64,000 nucleotides of DNA. Origin: Pogostemon cablin (Eukaryota; Streptophyta; Magnoliopsida; Lamiales; Lamiaceae). The notes beneath the pieces were generated by a model. The model saw only the letters and a program-made list of their open reading frames with translations, ran no database searches and was not told the DNA's origin. A program made the translations under genes and the position numbers. The DNA is taken from contig CM042994.1 in NCBI GenBank assembly GCA_023678885.1, positions 16,339,073 to 16,403,072 of the forward strand, written 5' to 3'. This document shows positions 1 through 10,182 of this stretch, piece by piece (position 1 is the first letter of the stretch; each line of letters opens with the position of its first letter).

Positions 1-906
1 AACGATGTATTGAATATGTTTATGTATGTTAATGGAATGGTTAATGACTTAACTATTTATATATATTTTATAAATTATATGTGATGATTCATGTATAATA
101 GTATGTCGGCAAGTTACGATTGGCTCTCTCATACGAGCAATCACCTCTGGCTAAGTGGGAGCGCAGAGATGAGATTACGATAATTAATGTGATCGAGATA
201 GATTTAGCCACGAATCTAATCCAACTTGTTATAAAGCTAAATCGATGGAGATCCTATACGTAGGAGGAAGGATATCCTAGTTAAGTGTATGGGACACACT
301 TGAACTTTGATTTACACGATGTCTATATTAAAATAAAATATGACATACACTTTCATGGAAGGAAGTTAAAGACATTGTGACAAGTGTTTTAGGAAAACGA
401 CTTGTGCTGAGTTGACCACAAAAGGATTGAGAATATTATTCCCATTTTCTCAAATAGTATGAGTCCTTATCTATTAGTTACCCTTATGACTTTCTGCTAT
501 ATTCTAAGTCTTCACTTTAGTGTTGCTACTTTAGCATGTTACCAAAAGAGCTATGATTAATAACGGCAATGCGGTGCATGTCTAGGAAAGCAGCTGGAGT
601 GGGAGACTGTAGATATTTAGTGAGACGGGAATACATAGTTTTTTTGTAAAAGGGTTGAATATGCTCTGACAAATTTAGGGATTGAAAAGAGATATGTCAA
701 CTTATGTTAAATATTCAAGAGTTCTGGGGTATAGCGAGCTTGTTGAGTTCCTTCGATAAACTGGTTGAGTTGCTATATATCTCTAACAAGTGTATAGCAA
801 TTAAAACTCATATCTCGTGGGTCACACAATGTATTAATCTAGATAAGAATATGATTCAAGAAGAAAATGAATCAGGAGATTTTTGATTTCATATGTGAGA
901 GGGAGA
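1..906 (+). mobile_element. Eroded internal 3' part of an LTR retrotransposon
   Basis: This stretch lies directly upstream of a purine-rich tract (about 897-906, GAGAGGGAGA) and an LTR-like sequence, so it is read as the 3' internal region of a plus-strand LTR retrotransposon that enters from outside the window. No retroviral domain is recognisable. The longest open stretch (704-886) has no clear similarity to a known family. It could be the non-coding tail of a non-autonomous element. The call rests on position, not on coding content. Confidence 0.33.
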
Positions 907-1308
907 TGTAAATAATAAAGAATATTATTATTTATTTCCACATATGAATGATGTGGCATTCATGCAAGCGGGATTAGGACAACTCCTGCAGTTTTCTCTT
1001 TGCGGTTTTTCCATTTTGAATTAAGAAATGGAATCAGAAGAGAATGAATATACATGCACAAACAAATAACGTAGAGGGGAACTGCGGTGAAACTCTCGCT
1101 GATTCTTTTCTCTCTCATTTTTTCTTCATCTAAGATTAGTACAAACTCGTGAATATTTATCTTTCAACCCCGTGTTGAAGATTGGATCCAGAGACTACAA
1201 CGTGAGTGTCAATCGCTTCTCAGTACCCTTCTGCTGTAACACAATCCATTGGTGAGAGGTAATAGGATTCCTCTCTATGCATGCTGATGAATCTGTGTGT
1301 TTCCAACA
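907..1308 (+). repeat. Putative 3' LTR (about 400 bp)
   Basis: The sequence starts TGTAAATAATAAAG immediately after the purine tract and ends with TTCCAACA, giving the TG...CA ends of an LTR. No second copy exists in the window, so the boundaries are inferred from terminal dinucleotides and the polypurine tract only. Its right edge interrupts what looks like the first intron of a minus-strand gene. Confidence 0.42.
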
Positions 1309-1436
1309 CAGATTATTATCCTTTCTTAGACACCAAAGATTATAGGTTAAAAACAAAAAATCTTAGATAAAAATTTAGCAAGAAACAGATGAAAAGTAGC
1401 AAAGTAACAATCCTATTAAAAACGTAGATAACTTAC

Positions 1437-1495
1437 TAGCCGTTCTCTGGGTAGATGTCAGCCAAAGCAATGGGTGAATTCTTAGTCATCTTCAT
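1437..1495 (-). CDS. Candidate first coding exon of an unidentified host gene, truncated by an LTR
   Basis: Read on the minus strand, an ATG in the context ACGAGGATGAAG opens a 19-codon frame (MKMTKNSPIALADIYPENG plus two bases) that ends exactly at a consensus splice donor GTAAGT (1431-1436). Upstream is a candidate 5' UTR with its own intron. The following intron runs about 120 bases and is then cut by the LTR ending at 1308, so the rest of the gene is missing here. I do not recognise the peptide. It may be a real host 5' end or a chance arrangement of splice-like motifs. Confidence 0.28.
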
Positions 1496-1680
1496 CCTCG
1501 TTAACCCTAAAATTTGAATAAAATTTTATACTTTCTGCAATAAATTATAAATTTTGGTCTTGGACAGAATAAGATTAGAAAGAATTTTTCGTAAACCAAG
1601 GAGGAGAAGAGGAACGCTTACCCAAATCTGAATCTTAAACTGTAATGGAGACTACAAAGGGCGGCGAGAATTGAATATGA
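1496..1680 (-). other. Candidate 5' UTR exons and intron of the truncated host gene
   Basis: On the minus strand, a pyrimidine-rich leader ends at a donor GTAAGC (1616-1621). An AT-rich segment follows with possible acceptors TTTATTGCAG and CAAATTTTAG, then the sequence leading to the ATG at 1495. A leader intron of this kind is common in plant genes. Support is from splice motifs alone. Confidence 0.25.
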
Positions 1681-2817
1681 ACTACCCAGCTCGAAAACGA
1701 ATATGTTGATGCTTGGCGATGGGTGGGATGTGACAGTGAATAGCTGCAGCAGAAGTGTGGGCAATGGATGGACCATTTTCAAATCTGCCACACTTGATAA
1801 CTAACACTGGCATAATCCCTACTAATTGCTTCTTTAATTATAATAAATTTAGATTTCAATCTCATGGAAGCAGGGCAGTTGGAGAGAGAGGGGCGTAGTT
1901 GAGTGACCATAATTTCATTCGTAACGCCAAACGAAAAGGCATGGTCGAAGAGAACGCACAGAGAACTTTGAGGTGTTAAAAAAAATTCAGAGAAGCCCAA
2001 ATGACACATAAGCATTGAATCCTGTAGAATAGTTGGACACATCAGAAAACTTTCATTTAGTAGGTTAAATAAATATAAAAAAGCCCAAAAATGACACATC
2101 ACTGTTGATATACAATAAAATTAACACCTCAGTAATAGAAAACCTCAAAATGCTATAGAGGTTGCATGCATGAATTTTTTAATGATTTCTTATTATTGTT
2201 ATTATTTTCTTTGAAGGTCTAAATTATGGTTGTCCTTTATTTTTAAGCAAGTATGAATTTTTATATTATTTGATCTGCTTTGCTTGGAATTGTATATGTT
2301 GGTCTATAAGTCCCCCATTTCAATTTTCTAATTTGAAATTTCAATGTTTGTTGGGCTATTTATTTATGCTTGGGTGGCTTACCTGGATATTTTAAAATAT
2401 GAAATCTTTATGCATATAGGATTATAGTTATGAAATATTAACTGTTGACCTTCTTGATGGAACTATATATGAAAGTGGCAACATAGTAAAAGATGAGGGA
2501 ATTTTTGCAAATTATCTTATAATATAAAATTAAGTAACTCTTTTATTTTTATTTATATTGACTAATTGATTTTATAATATAGAATGAAGTAACCCTTTTA
2601 TTATGTTCACCAGTGTTTGCATAGGTAATTTATTTAGACCTAATACAGACAATGTTTGGAAACAAATTCATGAGTGGATATGGAGAATTTCCATTGTATT
2701 TGGGCTGATAGAATTTGTGCCAACGGGATACATAAGATGTTAATATTGAATGTTAAATTTTATCAAATGAGTTTAGAATTTTATCTTTATATAAGCATTC
2801 TATGTTAGTATATATAT

Positions 2818-2818
<1 letters not shown>

Positions 2819-2905
<87 letters not shown>
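2819..2905. repeat. (AT)n microsatellite
   Basis: A nearly pure AT dinucleotide run of roughly 43 repeats. Its length is likely to be polymorphic and may be imprecise in an assembly. Confidence 0.96.
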
Positions 2906-2911
<6 letters not shown>

Positions 2912-3106
2912 TCAAAAAGTGGTGGTTGTCATTTTCATTTCATAAGTCTCACTTTTAATTATTTTCTTACTAATACAAAAATTCAAGTATTATGCTTGAT
3001 GAAAATGTTGAAAAAATATGTTTTTAATAAATATTTAAAAATAAAGAGAATTTTTTTTAGGACAATGTTAGTTGTTAGTATAATTAATAGTTAGTTCACC
3101 AAGCAC

Positions 3107-3310
3107 ATATACTCTCAACGAAAACTGAATTTGGGTCATTCACATTAATTGGACAGGTGAACTAGGCCACATGGTTAAAAATAAAGAAAATCTTAGTAAA
3201 TATCAAATATATACTCTCAATGAGAATTAAACCTGGGTCATTCACATTAGTTGGACATGTGAACTAGCCCACCTGGTTAAAAATAAAGAGAATCTTAGTA
3301 AATGTCAAAT
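3107..3310. repeat. 102-bp direct tandem duplication
   Basis: Two adjacent copies (3107-3208 and 3209-3310) each start ATATACTCTCAA and share TCATTCACATTA and AATCTTAGTAAAT, with scattered substitutions. This is an old tandem duplication in intergenic DNA. Confidence 0.82.
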
Positions 3311-3394
3311 ATTCATTTTCAGTTGTGTTACAGAAAAATATTTATACATAAAAGTTTAAAAACAAAAGTATGTTAAGAAAAAATTATTATAAAT

Positions 3395-4115
3395 TATTTT
3401 ATTAAACTACACAATATTATTAAAGATAAAAATAAAATAAGATAGGGAACAAATGATAAAGATGTAAAAGGGGTGTCAAAGCCAAAAAATAGCCAAACAG
3501 ACGGCCCATAAATGAAAGCCTGAGTAAGGGCTTAAAAAGATATATAGAGCTAGTCTATAAGGACTATGTTTTCTTTTTAGGTCTGCTCCAATCTTGCTTA
3601 GATGTCATATCCCAAATATCCGGAGGTTCAATCTGATTTTGCTTTGCTGTATCGAAACGAGTAATCGATTTAGAAGCCGAAAGGTAAGTAACGTCTTTTC
3701 TTCTTGATTTTCCTCATTTTAGTTTTATGGCACTACTATCGAGACTTGTAAAGTTTTCCTCCATCGAATTGGCAATTGTCTTGCCCAAATCCTCTTTCGG
3801 ATTTTCAGGGATCAGATCAGTCATAGAATTAGGATCCAGCTATCTAGCAGAATCCACGGCCACTAAAGAGTGATGTTCAACTAGATCAGATTCTGTCAAA
3901 ATGTTAAACATCGGTAGAAGCAGTGGCAAACTGATCGAAGAAGTATTGTTTGTGAACTGTAAAAGCTCTTAGTTGGGTACAAATAGGCCGGTGAAAAATG
4001 AGTAGGCTGGGTACGATGAAGCAAGTGGGGTAAGTAAACGGGGAAAGATCACATGGTTTTGTACTGGTCAGCTTTGGGCTGGAGATTAACAATTGACTGA
4101 GCGTGCTTTGGCAGC
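3395..4115 (-). mobile_element. ORF1-like 3' fragment with LINE-type tail, no ORF2
   Basis: On the minus strand a degenerate reading frame (about 4090 to 3585) ends with a segment very similar to the minus-strand ORF at 56764-57261. Both carry RRK-VTY, an IWD(V/M) motif and QDWSR just before the stop. The stop is followed directly by a non-coding tail with the GCCGTCTGTTTGGC motif, a C-rich patch, TTTGTTCCC and TTTAATAATATTG-GTAGTTT, again shared with 56617-56763. Here the tail runs into AATAAAATAA-like sequence and not into minisatellite. No endonuclease or RT follows ORF1, so I infer a non-autonomous LINE derivative. Assigning the ORF to a LINE ORF1 is tentative. Confidence 0.52.
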
Positions 4116-4119
4116 TCTA

Positions 4120-4615
4120 CATTTAAATACTCATTATCTCATCTTTGGTTGAAACATTGAATAAACAACTCATTTTCTTATGAGTTAAGTAACAATAAAA
4201 ACATATGATCCATAATAGATTCGATATTTAAAGACTCATTATCTCGTTTTTGATTAAAACGTCGTATAAAGAAGTCATTTCCTTATGAGTTAAGTAAGAA
4301 TAAACATCATATAATGCATGATAGATTCGACATTTAAAGACTCATTATTTCGTCTTTGATTGAAACATTGAATGAAGAACTCATTTCCTTATGAGTTGAG
4401 TAAAATTATACAACATATAATGAGTGATAGATTCGATGACTAAAGACTCGTCTTTGATTGAAACATTGAATAAATAACTTGTTTCCTTATGAGTTAAGTA
4501 AGAACAAACAACATATAATGCACGATAAATTCGGCATTTAAAAACTCATTATCTCGTCTTTGACTGAAACATTGAATAAAGATCTCGTTTCCTTATGAGT
4601 TAAGTAATAATAAAA
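4120..4615 (-). repeat. Five-copy tandem repeat, unit about 106 bp, at the LINE 3' end
   Basis: Copies begin near 4130, 4235, 4341, 4447 and 4545 (plus-strand landmark CTCATTATCTCGTC), giving periods of 105-106 bp after allowing for an 8-bp deletion in one copy. Each unit contains CTTATGAGTTAAGTAA and a TAATGCA(T/C)GATA segment. The array sits immediately beyond the 3' UTR of the minus-strand LINE, in the position where a poly(A) or short-repeat tail would be expected. Confidence 0.87.
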
Positions 4616-5229
4616 TAAGATATATATAAAACAAAAAAGAGTTTATAGGACCAAACTAAAAGATGACGACAGACTCCCGAAACATGGGGTGACAGACCGA
4701 CGCAGCAGTGTGTAATGTACTGCTTCGACATACAAACACAGCAGTGTGTAATGAACTGCTTTGACTCCAGTGTCACAGGTGGCTAACAAGCCAAATACAC
4801 GGCCAGAAATGAAACCTAGTTAAAAAAGCAAATTGGCCAATCAAATGTAGAAACCCCCAAAAAGCCTCATTAAAAACCTCTATATGAGAAAACCCTAGTG
4901 GGAAAACCCATATAGAGGAAAAGAGTACCTTTTGAAAAAGGGTTCTAAAGAATCTGCCATCTGACATATAGGACCTAAGGCGACCACGATCTCGGTTGGG
5001 CAGGCGCATCCATGTTTTATAGCAAAATGAGAAAAAATCCTGAAAATCGTAATAGCAACAAGAAGTTTGAAATGCGAAAATATCATCACCAAAGATAAAA
5101 GGATAAGGAGAGGAACCATCTGTAAGACCAGACGATGTCGCCACCAGAGTAAAAACCCTTATCACATCTCATAGTCTAGTATAAAGGATCATCGAAAACG
5201 GTAATAGGTGGAATTCATATCCTCCAATA

Positions 5230-5414
5230 TTTTTCTTTGAAGAATAGGAGTGGAGAGATTCCAAACAAAAGTCCCCCCAATATCAGAGATAGAATCAGCC
5301 GTTGCATTCCCTTCCCTATAAATATGTGTGACTCTGAACTGCATTAAAGGGATTATATCCTTAACATACCTCCACTGCTGTAAGAATTTCCATGGGATAT
5401 CCGGATTTTCCAGA
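5230..5414 (-). pseudogene. LINE RNase H domain, C-terminal part
   Basis: The minus-strand frame carries an H-IYREGN-ADS motif, matching the C-terminal H-(V/I)-REGN-AD(A/S) block of plant LINE RNase H domains. It is separated from the N-terminal part of the domain by the solo LTR at 5420-6811. Removing the LTR and one copy of the 5-bp duplication makes the two halves continuous in one frame. Confidence 0.85.
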
Positions 5415-5419
5415 GATAG

Positions 5420-6811
5420 TGTTGGATTGTATACTAAAAGTCTAGTTTTAGTATTAACAATGTTTTAACAATCTATTTGAAATGAGAATCAATGATCAAA
5501 TGATTGTGTCTTATAATTATTTATATGTCCAATGCAATAGTCCACTTACTTTATACTTTAGATGATATGTTGTGCGACAACACGCGTAAGATTATATTAT
5601 CGATTTCCTTATAAAGTATAAACAGATGCTCACAACTGAGATAGACAGGGACTCTCTATCGGGATGGTTGTAGTGTGATTTGGTATTAGTTTGTCTTGAC
5701 TATAGAATCACATTAGTGTACTTTGTGTGTATTGAGCAAGACCGCTTGAGATCGTTCGACTTATACTAACTTATAGAAGAACTTGATCTCAGTTATTATG
5801 GATGTTCGTGCTCTTAATCACTATACAATAACCTCGACACGTAAGGTAGTATGTATTTCTTTGATTCATCAATGGGTGAGATTTACATATATTAAATTAA
5901 CAAACTCGGTGAGTTGGGAAATAATGATGTCTTTAAGGTGTGTTGTTGATTGTAGAAGGAATCTGTGTCCGTTATAGGATGATGATGTCCCCTTGAGGAG
6001 CCCATAAGGATTATCATGTAAAACCTGCAGGTGGATTTATTCCGGCATGATAATGAGGTTGAGTGGTACTACTCTCGGATGAGATATTAATTAATGGAGT
6101 TGTCAGTAACTTAATTAATTAATGGGCATTGTATATCTTAAACATGGGGAGACTAACGGGCTCATAATAAGAAGGAGCTCATAACGTAATTATGGGATTA
6201 GAACGGTAATGCAGTAATAATATTTTAATGGTATATATTATTATTATTGGACTTAAGTATAAGTTTTGGGCTAAGCTTCGATACTTAAGCCCAATGGAGG
6301 CCCAACTCTAATTTCTCCTCCTGGACCCTGCTGTAGCCCATATATAAGTCATCTCAACTGTCCGAAAATCCTAACTAAAAAGTAATTCACGCCTAACACT
6401 ATGAGGAAGGTGAAGAAACAACAGGTTGAGAAGATCTCAAAGATCGTCGCCCACACAACGTCGAGATTGGACTTCGGAATACAGCAGAAGATCGGAAGGT
6501 TGTTTGCTACTGTTGTTCATCAACTTCCACAATTTTTCTAAAATCTTGTGTATATCCAAACTGGACGTGTGATAGACATTTCAAAAGTCACTGAAGAGAG
6601 GATCGTTTTGGTGCATAGATCACTCAAATCCAAGATCAGATGAGAGAGTTATGCCCAAAATGGTGAGGCTGCGCAGTCTGTCAGCGAGAATCTTTCATCT
6701 TCAACATACCCTGGTGAAAGGTAATACGTTTCTATATTTTCTTGCTTCTGCAGAATATAGAATCGTATGGAACCTAATGGTTCACGTTAACCAAATGATC
6801 GAACGCCAATA
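5420..6811 (+). repeat. Solo LTR of the Copia family (subfamily I), 1392 bp
   Basis: It begins TGTTGGATTGTATAC and ends AACGCCAATA, matching the LTRs of Copia elements A, B and C. It is flanked by GATAG (5415-5419) and ATTAG (6812-6816), an imperfect 5-bp duplication. A TATA-like TATATAAG lies at 6341-6348. No internal region is present, so it is a solo LTR left by LTR-LTR recombination. It sits in the LINE RNase H region in antisense to the LINE. Confidence 0.93.
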
Positions 6812-6816
6812 ATTAG

Positions 6817-7150
6817 GGCATGAACCAAATACGTTGAATCTGTCTCAATCTAAATAGAATGCCAGCCTCTATGAAAAGCTAACTCAATAGCAAGAAGGGC
6901 CGTGTAGAGCTCAGCCTCAACAGCATACCCAGAGCCAAACCCACAAGTAAACTACCCAAATGATCAACATTACTATCCCTATAAACCGCCGCTCGTGCAA
7001 TGATCCCAGGGGCACCATCAGCATGGCCATCTGTGTTCACTTTAATGCATCTCTGAACAGGAGGTAACCATCCTACATGAATATTATTAGGGGCCTTCCT
7101 AAAAATCCCTCGAACCCCAAAATAGTGGAGAGTGTGAAAATCCTCCACTG
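6817..7150 (-). pseudogene. LINE RNase H domain, N-terminal part
   Basis: The minus-strand frame has a KVNTDG motif with the first catalytic Asp of RVT_3-type RNase H, followed by an ELYTAL-like segment in a shifted frame and an E-TDS motif before the solo LTR. At least one frameshift lies inside the domain. Confidence 0.84.
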
Positions 7151-7197
7151 AATTTTCATTGGCCCAACGACAAAGTTATTAATCTCACGGGCCATTG

Positions 7198-7563
7198 CTA
7201 TAATCGAGGAAATAAGCTGAGTAGGGCGTACAACCCTGTCAACAAAATTACCCTCATCTGTAGTAGAATAACCATAAGCATACTATTATTACGAGTAGTC
7301 CAAATCAACCAAACATAAGTGACAACCATATATCTCCACAAGAAAATGACCTGAGAGCTCCCATGAATAGTAATGGAGTGTAACAAGAAAATAAGAAACC
7401 CATTAGCAAGTGGAACACTGTTCCCAAAATGAAACCCATCCAAAATATGCTGCAGAACAACAGAAGAAACTTGACAGATAATAATAAGATGATCCATAGT
7501 CCCTGCTTCACATCTGCACAAGTAACACCTGGAAGGGCCTTGAAAACCCCTTTCTAGAAACAC
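7198..7563 (-). pseudogene. LINE zf-RVT zinc-binding region
   Basis: The minus-strand frame contains C-LC-C---TMDHLI--C, the cysteine/histidine pattern of the zinc-binding domain found between RT and RNase H in plant L1 elements (C-x2-C ... H-x4-C). The segment is open for 121 codons but disconnected by frameshift from both neighbours. Confidence 0.85.
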
Positions 7564-7727
7564 ATCCCAAAGAGTGAGAATACCCTAATAGCTTTCCAGA
7601 TAGTCAAGGATCGCCTAGGAGGTATAAAAGAACCCTAGATCCAAGTGCCCCAACTAACAGCTAGGTACGAAGTTCTCAAATTATCGTAAGCTAACTTAGA
7701 AGTGACTTTCCCACGTGAAGACTGGCT

Positions 7728-8492
7728 CTAGCATCTCCGATCAGGTTGATTAGGCAAAATTCGAACATTGATAATGGCAAGGAAAATATGAGGGTAGGCA
7801 TGAGCAAAATCCTCAGTGAAATTCCATTTCCCATCATAGTAGTAGTCAGAAATCTTCTGATCAAAACAATGTCTAATATCAATGGGGATATTGAACTGAT
7901 CAGCTATAGGAATACCCAACCAATTATCCAACCAAAACCTGACTGAAGAGTCGTGTCCAATAACCCATGTCTCATTCCCCAATAAGTTGCGAATGTGAGA
8001 AAGACATCCCTTTCTCAAAGAAGATGAGAGCCGATGCTGAAAGGATGTGCCCTTTCGGAACCATCTAAGATGAAAAATGTCTAAAGGCATGTCATTATTC
8101 AGAATATCCCACGAAAGCTTCATCAAGTATGCCTCATTAGCAATTCTGAGAGAACGTACCCTCAATCCCCCTTCTTCCAGGGACGTACAGACCTTCTTCC
8201 AATTCAAACAGAAATAACTACGCGGAGTTGAGTTCCCTATCCACATAAAGTTCCTGATAGCTCTGTCAATGCGACTCAACTCAGTCCTGGGCCATCTATA
8301 AATCATTATGATATGGACAATAACTGAAAAATTCACAAGACAAGTTCTTTCTGCCATGGAAAGACTCTCCCCTTTCCATCTTCCAAACTTATTACTAATA
8401 GTATCTGTAACAGCCTGAAAGTAAGCAATTTTAGAAGGACCTATGAAGATAGGCATACCCAAGTAACGAAAAGGATAAGTACCATCCTGCAT
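7728..8492 (-). pseudogene. LINE ORF2, RT thumb and connection region
   Basis: This 254-codon frame on the minus strand is the longest intact piece of ORF2. It begins in a YLG-P motif typical just after the RT palm, and continues with W--LS-AGR-like and LNW-KVC motifs and a GGL-(I/V)RS-R--N-A-L-KL-W stretch. These are the conserved C-terminal RT features of plant non-LTR retrotransposons. The region separates the YADD box from the zinc-binding segment. Confidence 0.88.
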
Positions 8493-8499
8493 ACCAAGC

Positions 8500-9625
8500 T
8501 CCGTCCTGACCTGATGTTTAATATAGTACTTAGTGTGCTTACCATAAGATGCCGTGGATTTATTGGGGTTGAAACCCTGTCCAGATAATTCTCCATAATT
8601 ATTTAAGACATTCCTAACAGCAAAATAGAGCCAAAATTACCTCTACAAAAAATGAGGATATCATCTGCATAGAAAAGATAAGTAGTGAGAAAATAAGAAC
8701 GCCCAATAGCAGCCCTTCGAAGCCTCCTATTATCCACATAATGTAACAACCAAAGACCAGAACCTCCTCAGCCAGACAAAAAAGGAGGGGCGACAAAGGA
8801 TCCCCCTGCCTTACGCCTATACCACAACCAAACTAACCCTGAGGAGAGCCATTAATAAGCACAGAGATTTTTCCAGAAGCAAAAATACCCCTAAGTAAAA
8901 TCAAAAACTGCTCAGAAAAGCCCATACGATTCAAAAATTCAACAAAAAAGTCCTACCTCAAAGTGTCAAAAGCCTTTCTGACGTCAATCTTAAGTGCTAC
9001 ACTTCCCAAAGTAGACACATCAAGACTATTAAAAGATTCAGAGGTAGTGGCAATACAATGATGAATACTACGACTAGGCACAAATCCGTACTGATAAACA
9101 CCAAGATGCTTACGAAGAATCAGACCCAAACGTGAAGCAAGGATTTTAGTAAGAACTTTAAAGAAAAAGTTACAAATATTAATAGGACGATAATTCTCAA
9201 CACGATTAGTACCCTCATGCTTAGCAATCAAAGTCACAAATTTGAATTAACCCCATTAGGAATAAATTCAGGAAAGAAGTACCTAACAGCAACACAAAGA
9301 TCCTCTTGAATGATATGCCAGACAGCCTGGAAAAAAAACCCCCATCTGGGCCCGGGGACGATATTTCCATGTCATCAGGCTCAAGAATCAGATAAGCATT
9401 ATCTTCCACTGAAACAAACAGGCCAATAAAACCCATCAAACCCCAATCCGGGACATCAGTAGGAGAACTAAAGAGATCCCTATAATAGTCCACAATATGC
9501 TGAGAAATAACAGAAATATCCTGAGAAATCTCATCCCCAACCATCATAGAGCTGATATGAGTTCTTGTCTTTCTAACTCTGTGGAATTTTTGGAAAAAAA
9601 AAGTATTACGATCACCATCCTTCAA
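8500..9625 (-). pseudogene. LINE reverse transcriptase core
   Basis: The minus-strand frames carry the RT fingers motif ENYRPI-(I/L)CN-F-K and KIL--RL, then YQ-GFVP-R, and ALKIDVRKAFD with the first catalytic Asp. After a frameshift comes FYADDILIFC with the catalytic Asp pair (8660-8671). Upstream (9221-9625) is the linker between endonuclease and RT, with KDGDRNTFFF(Q/H)K typical of plant L1 ORF2. The core residues are present, but stops and frame changes prevent a functional product. Confidence 0.9.
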
Positions 9626-9879
9626 CCAACTACTCCTATTATTTTAAGAATAAAAAGCTTGCTTTTGTTTGAGCTTTTCTTCAAAAACAATATGAGCATC
9701 TACCTCCCCATAAAAAAGTTCATCAGAATCACCATGCTGATCGATATGACTCCGAACATCCTGAAGATTGTTTAAAGCCATCTCAACACCACTTAAAACA
9801 TCCCCAAAAGACTCCTTATTCCAAATTTTAATCTCAAGCTTAAGTCTCCTAAGTTTCCAACAGAAAGAAGAAATAGGAT

Positions 9880-10182
9880 TTAGAGCAGCAATCCCTTTCC
9901 CCCATGATGTAGCCACCAAAATATAAAACCCCATATCAGAAAGCCACATTTTTTAAATCTGAAAGGACGATGATCATGACCCACGTTACTAGCAAGGGAC
10001 AATAGGAATGGATTATGATCTGAGTTGTGCCTAGGGAGTGTTATCAAAGTAATATTATCCCAAAAATCAAGAACACCCTCAGAGACAAGTGCCCGATCAA
10101 TTCTAGAAGTACGAAGGGAGTGATTCACAGAACGCCTGCTCCAAGTATATTTAGAACCCTCTAATTCTAAATCATTGATAAG
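9880..10182 (-). pseudogene. LINE endonuclease, C-terminal half
   Basis: The minus-strand frame has G-KYTWSRR, then RIDRALVS, and SDHNP near the end. These correspond to the late motifs of the L1 APE-type endonuclease, including the terminal S-D-H with the catalytic His. The N-terminal half is missing because an Athila LTR begins at 10183. Confidence 0.87.

Larger units (their letters stand above)
1681..3390. other. AT-rich intergenic DNA
   Basis: No gene is supported. The open frame at 1779-2102 on the minus strand has no recognisable domain and lies in low-complexity sequence. The region holds a long AT microsatellite and a 102-bp direct duplication, listed separately. Confidence 0.6.
4618..10182 (-). 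mobile_element. L1-type LINE retrotransposon, 5'-interrupted, degenerate ORF2
   Basis: Reading right to left, the element has the C-terminal half of the APE-type endonuclease, a reverse transcriptase with a YADD box (8660-8671), the RT-distal region, a zf-RVT zinc-binding segment, and a plant L1-type RNase H. About 600 bases of 3' UTR follow, then the 106-bp repeats. Frameshifts and stops break ORF2 into pieces, so it is dead. Its 5' part (ORF1, endonuclease N-terminus) is cut off by the Athila LTR that begins at 10183. A solo Copia LTR (5420-6811) splits the RNase H domain. Confidence 0.92.

Noticed and set aside
1779..2102. 107-codon minus-strand frame near the possible host exon
   Set aside because: No similarity, no splice connection to the candidate exon, and low-complexity composition.
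2819..2905. AT run as a possible replication origin or matrix attachment site
   Set aside because: A plain dinucleotide microsatellite with no further evidence.
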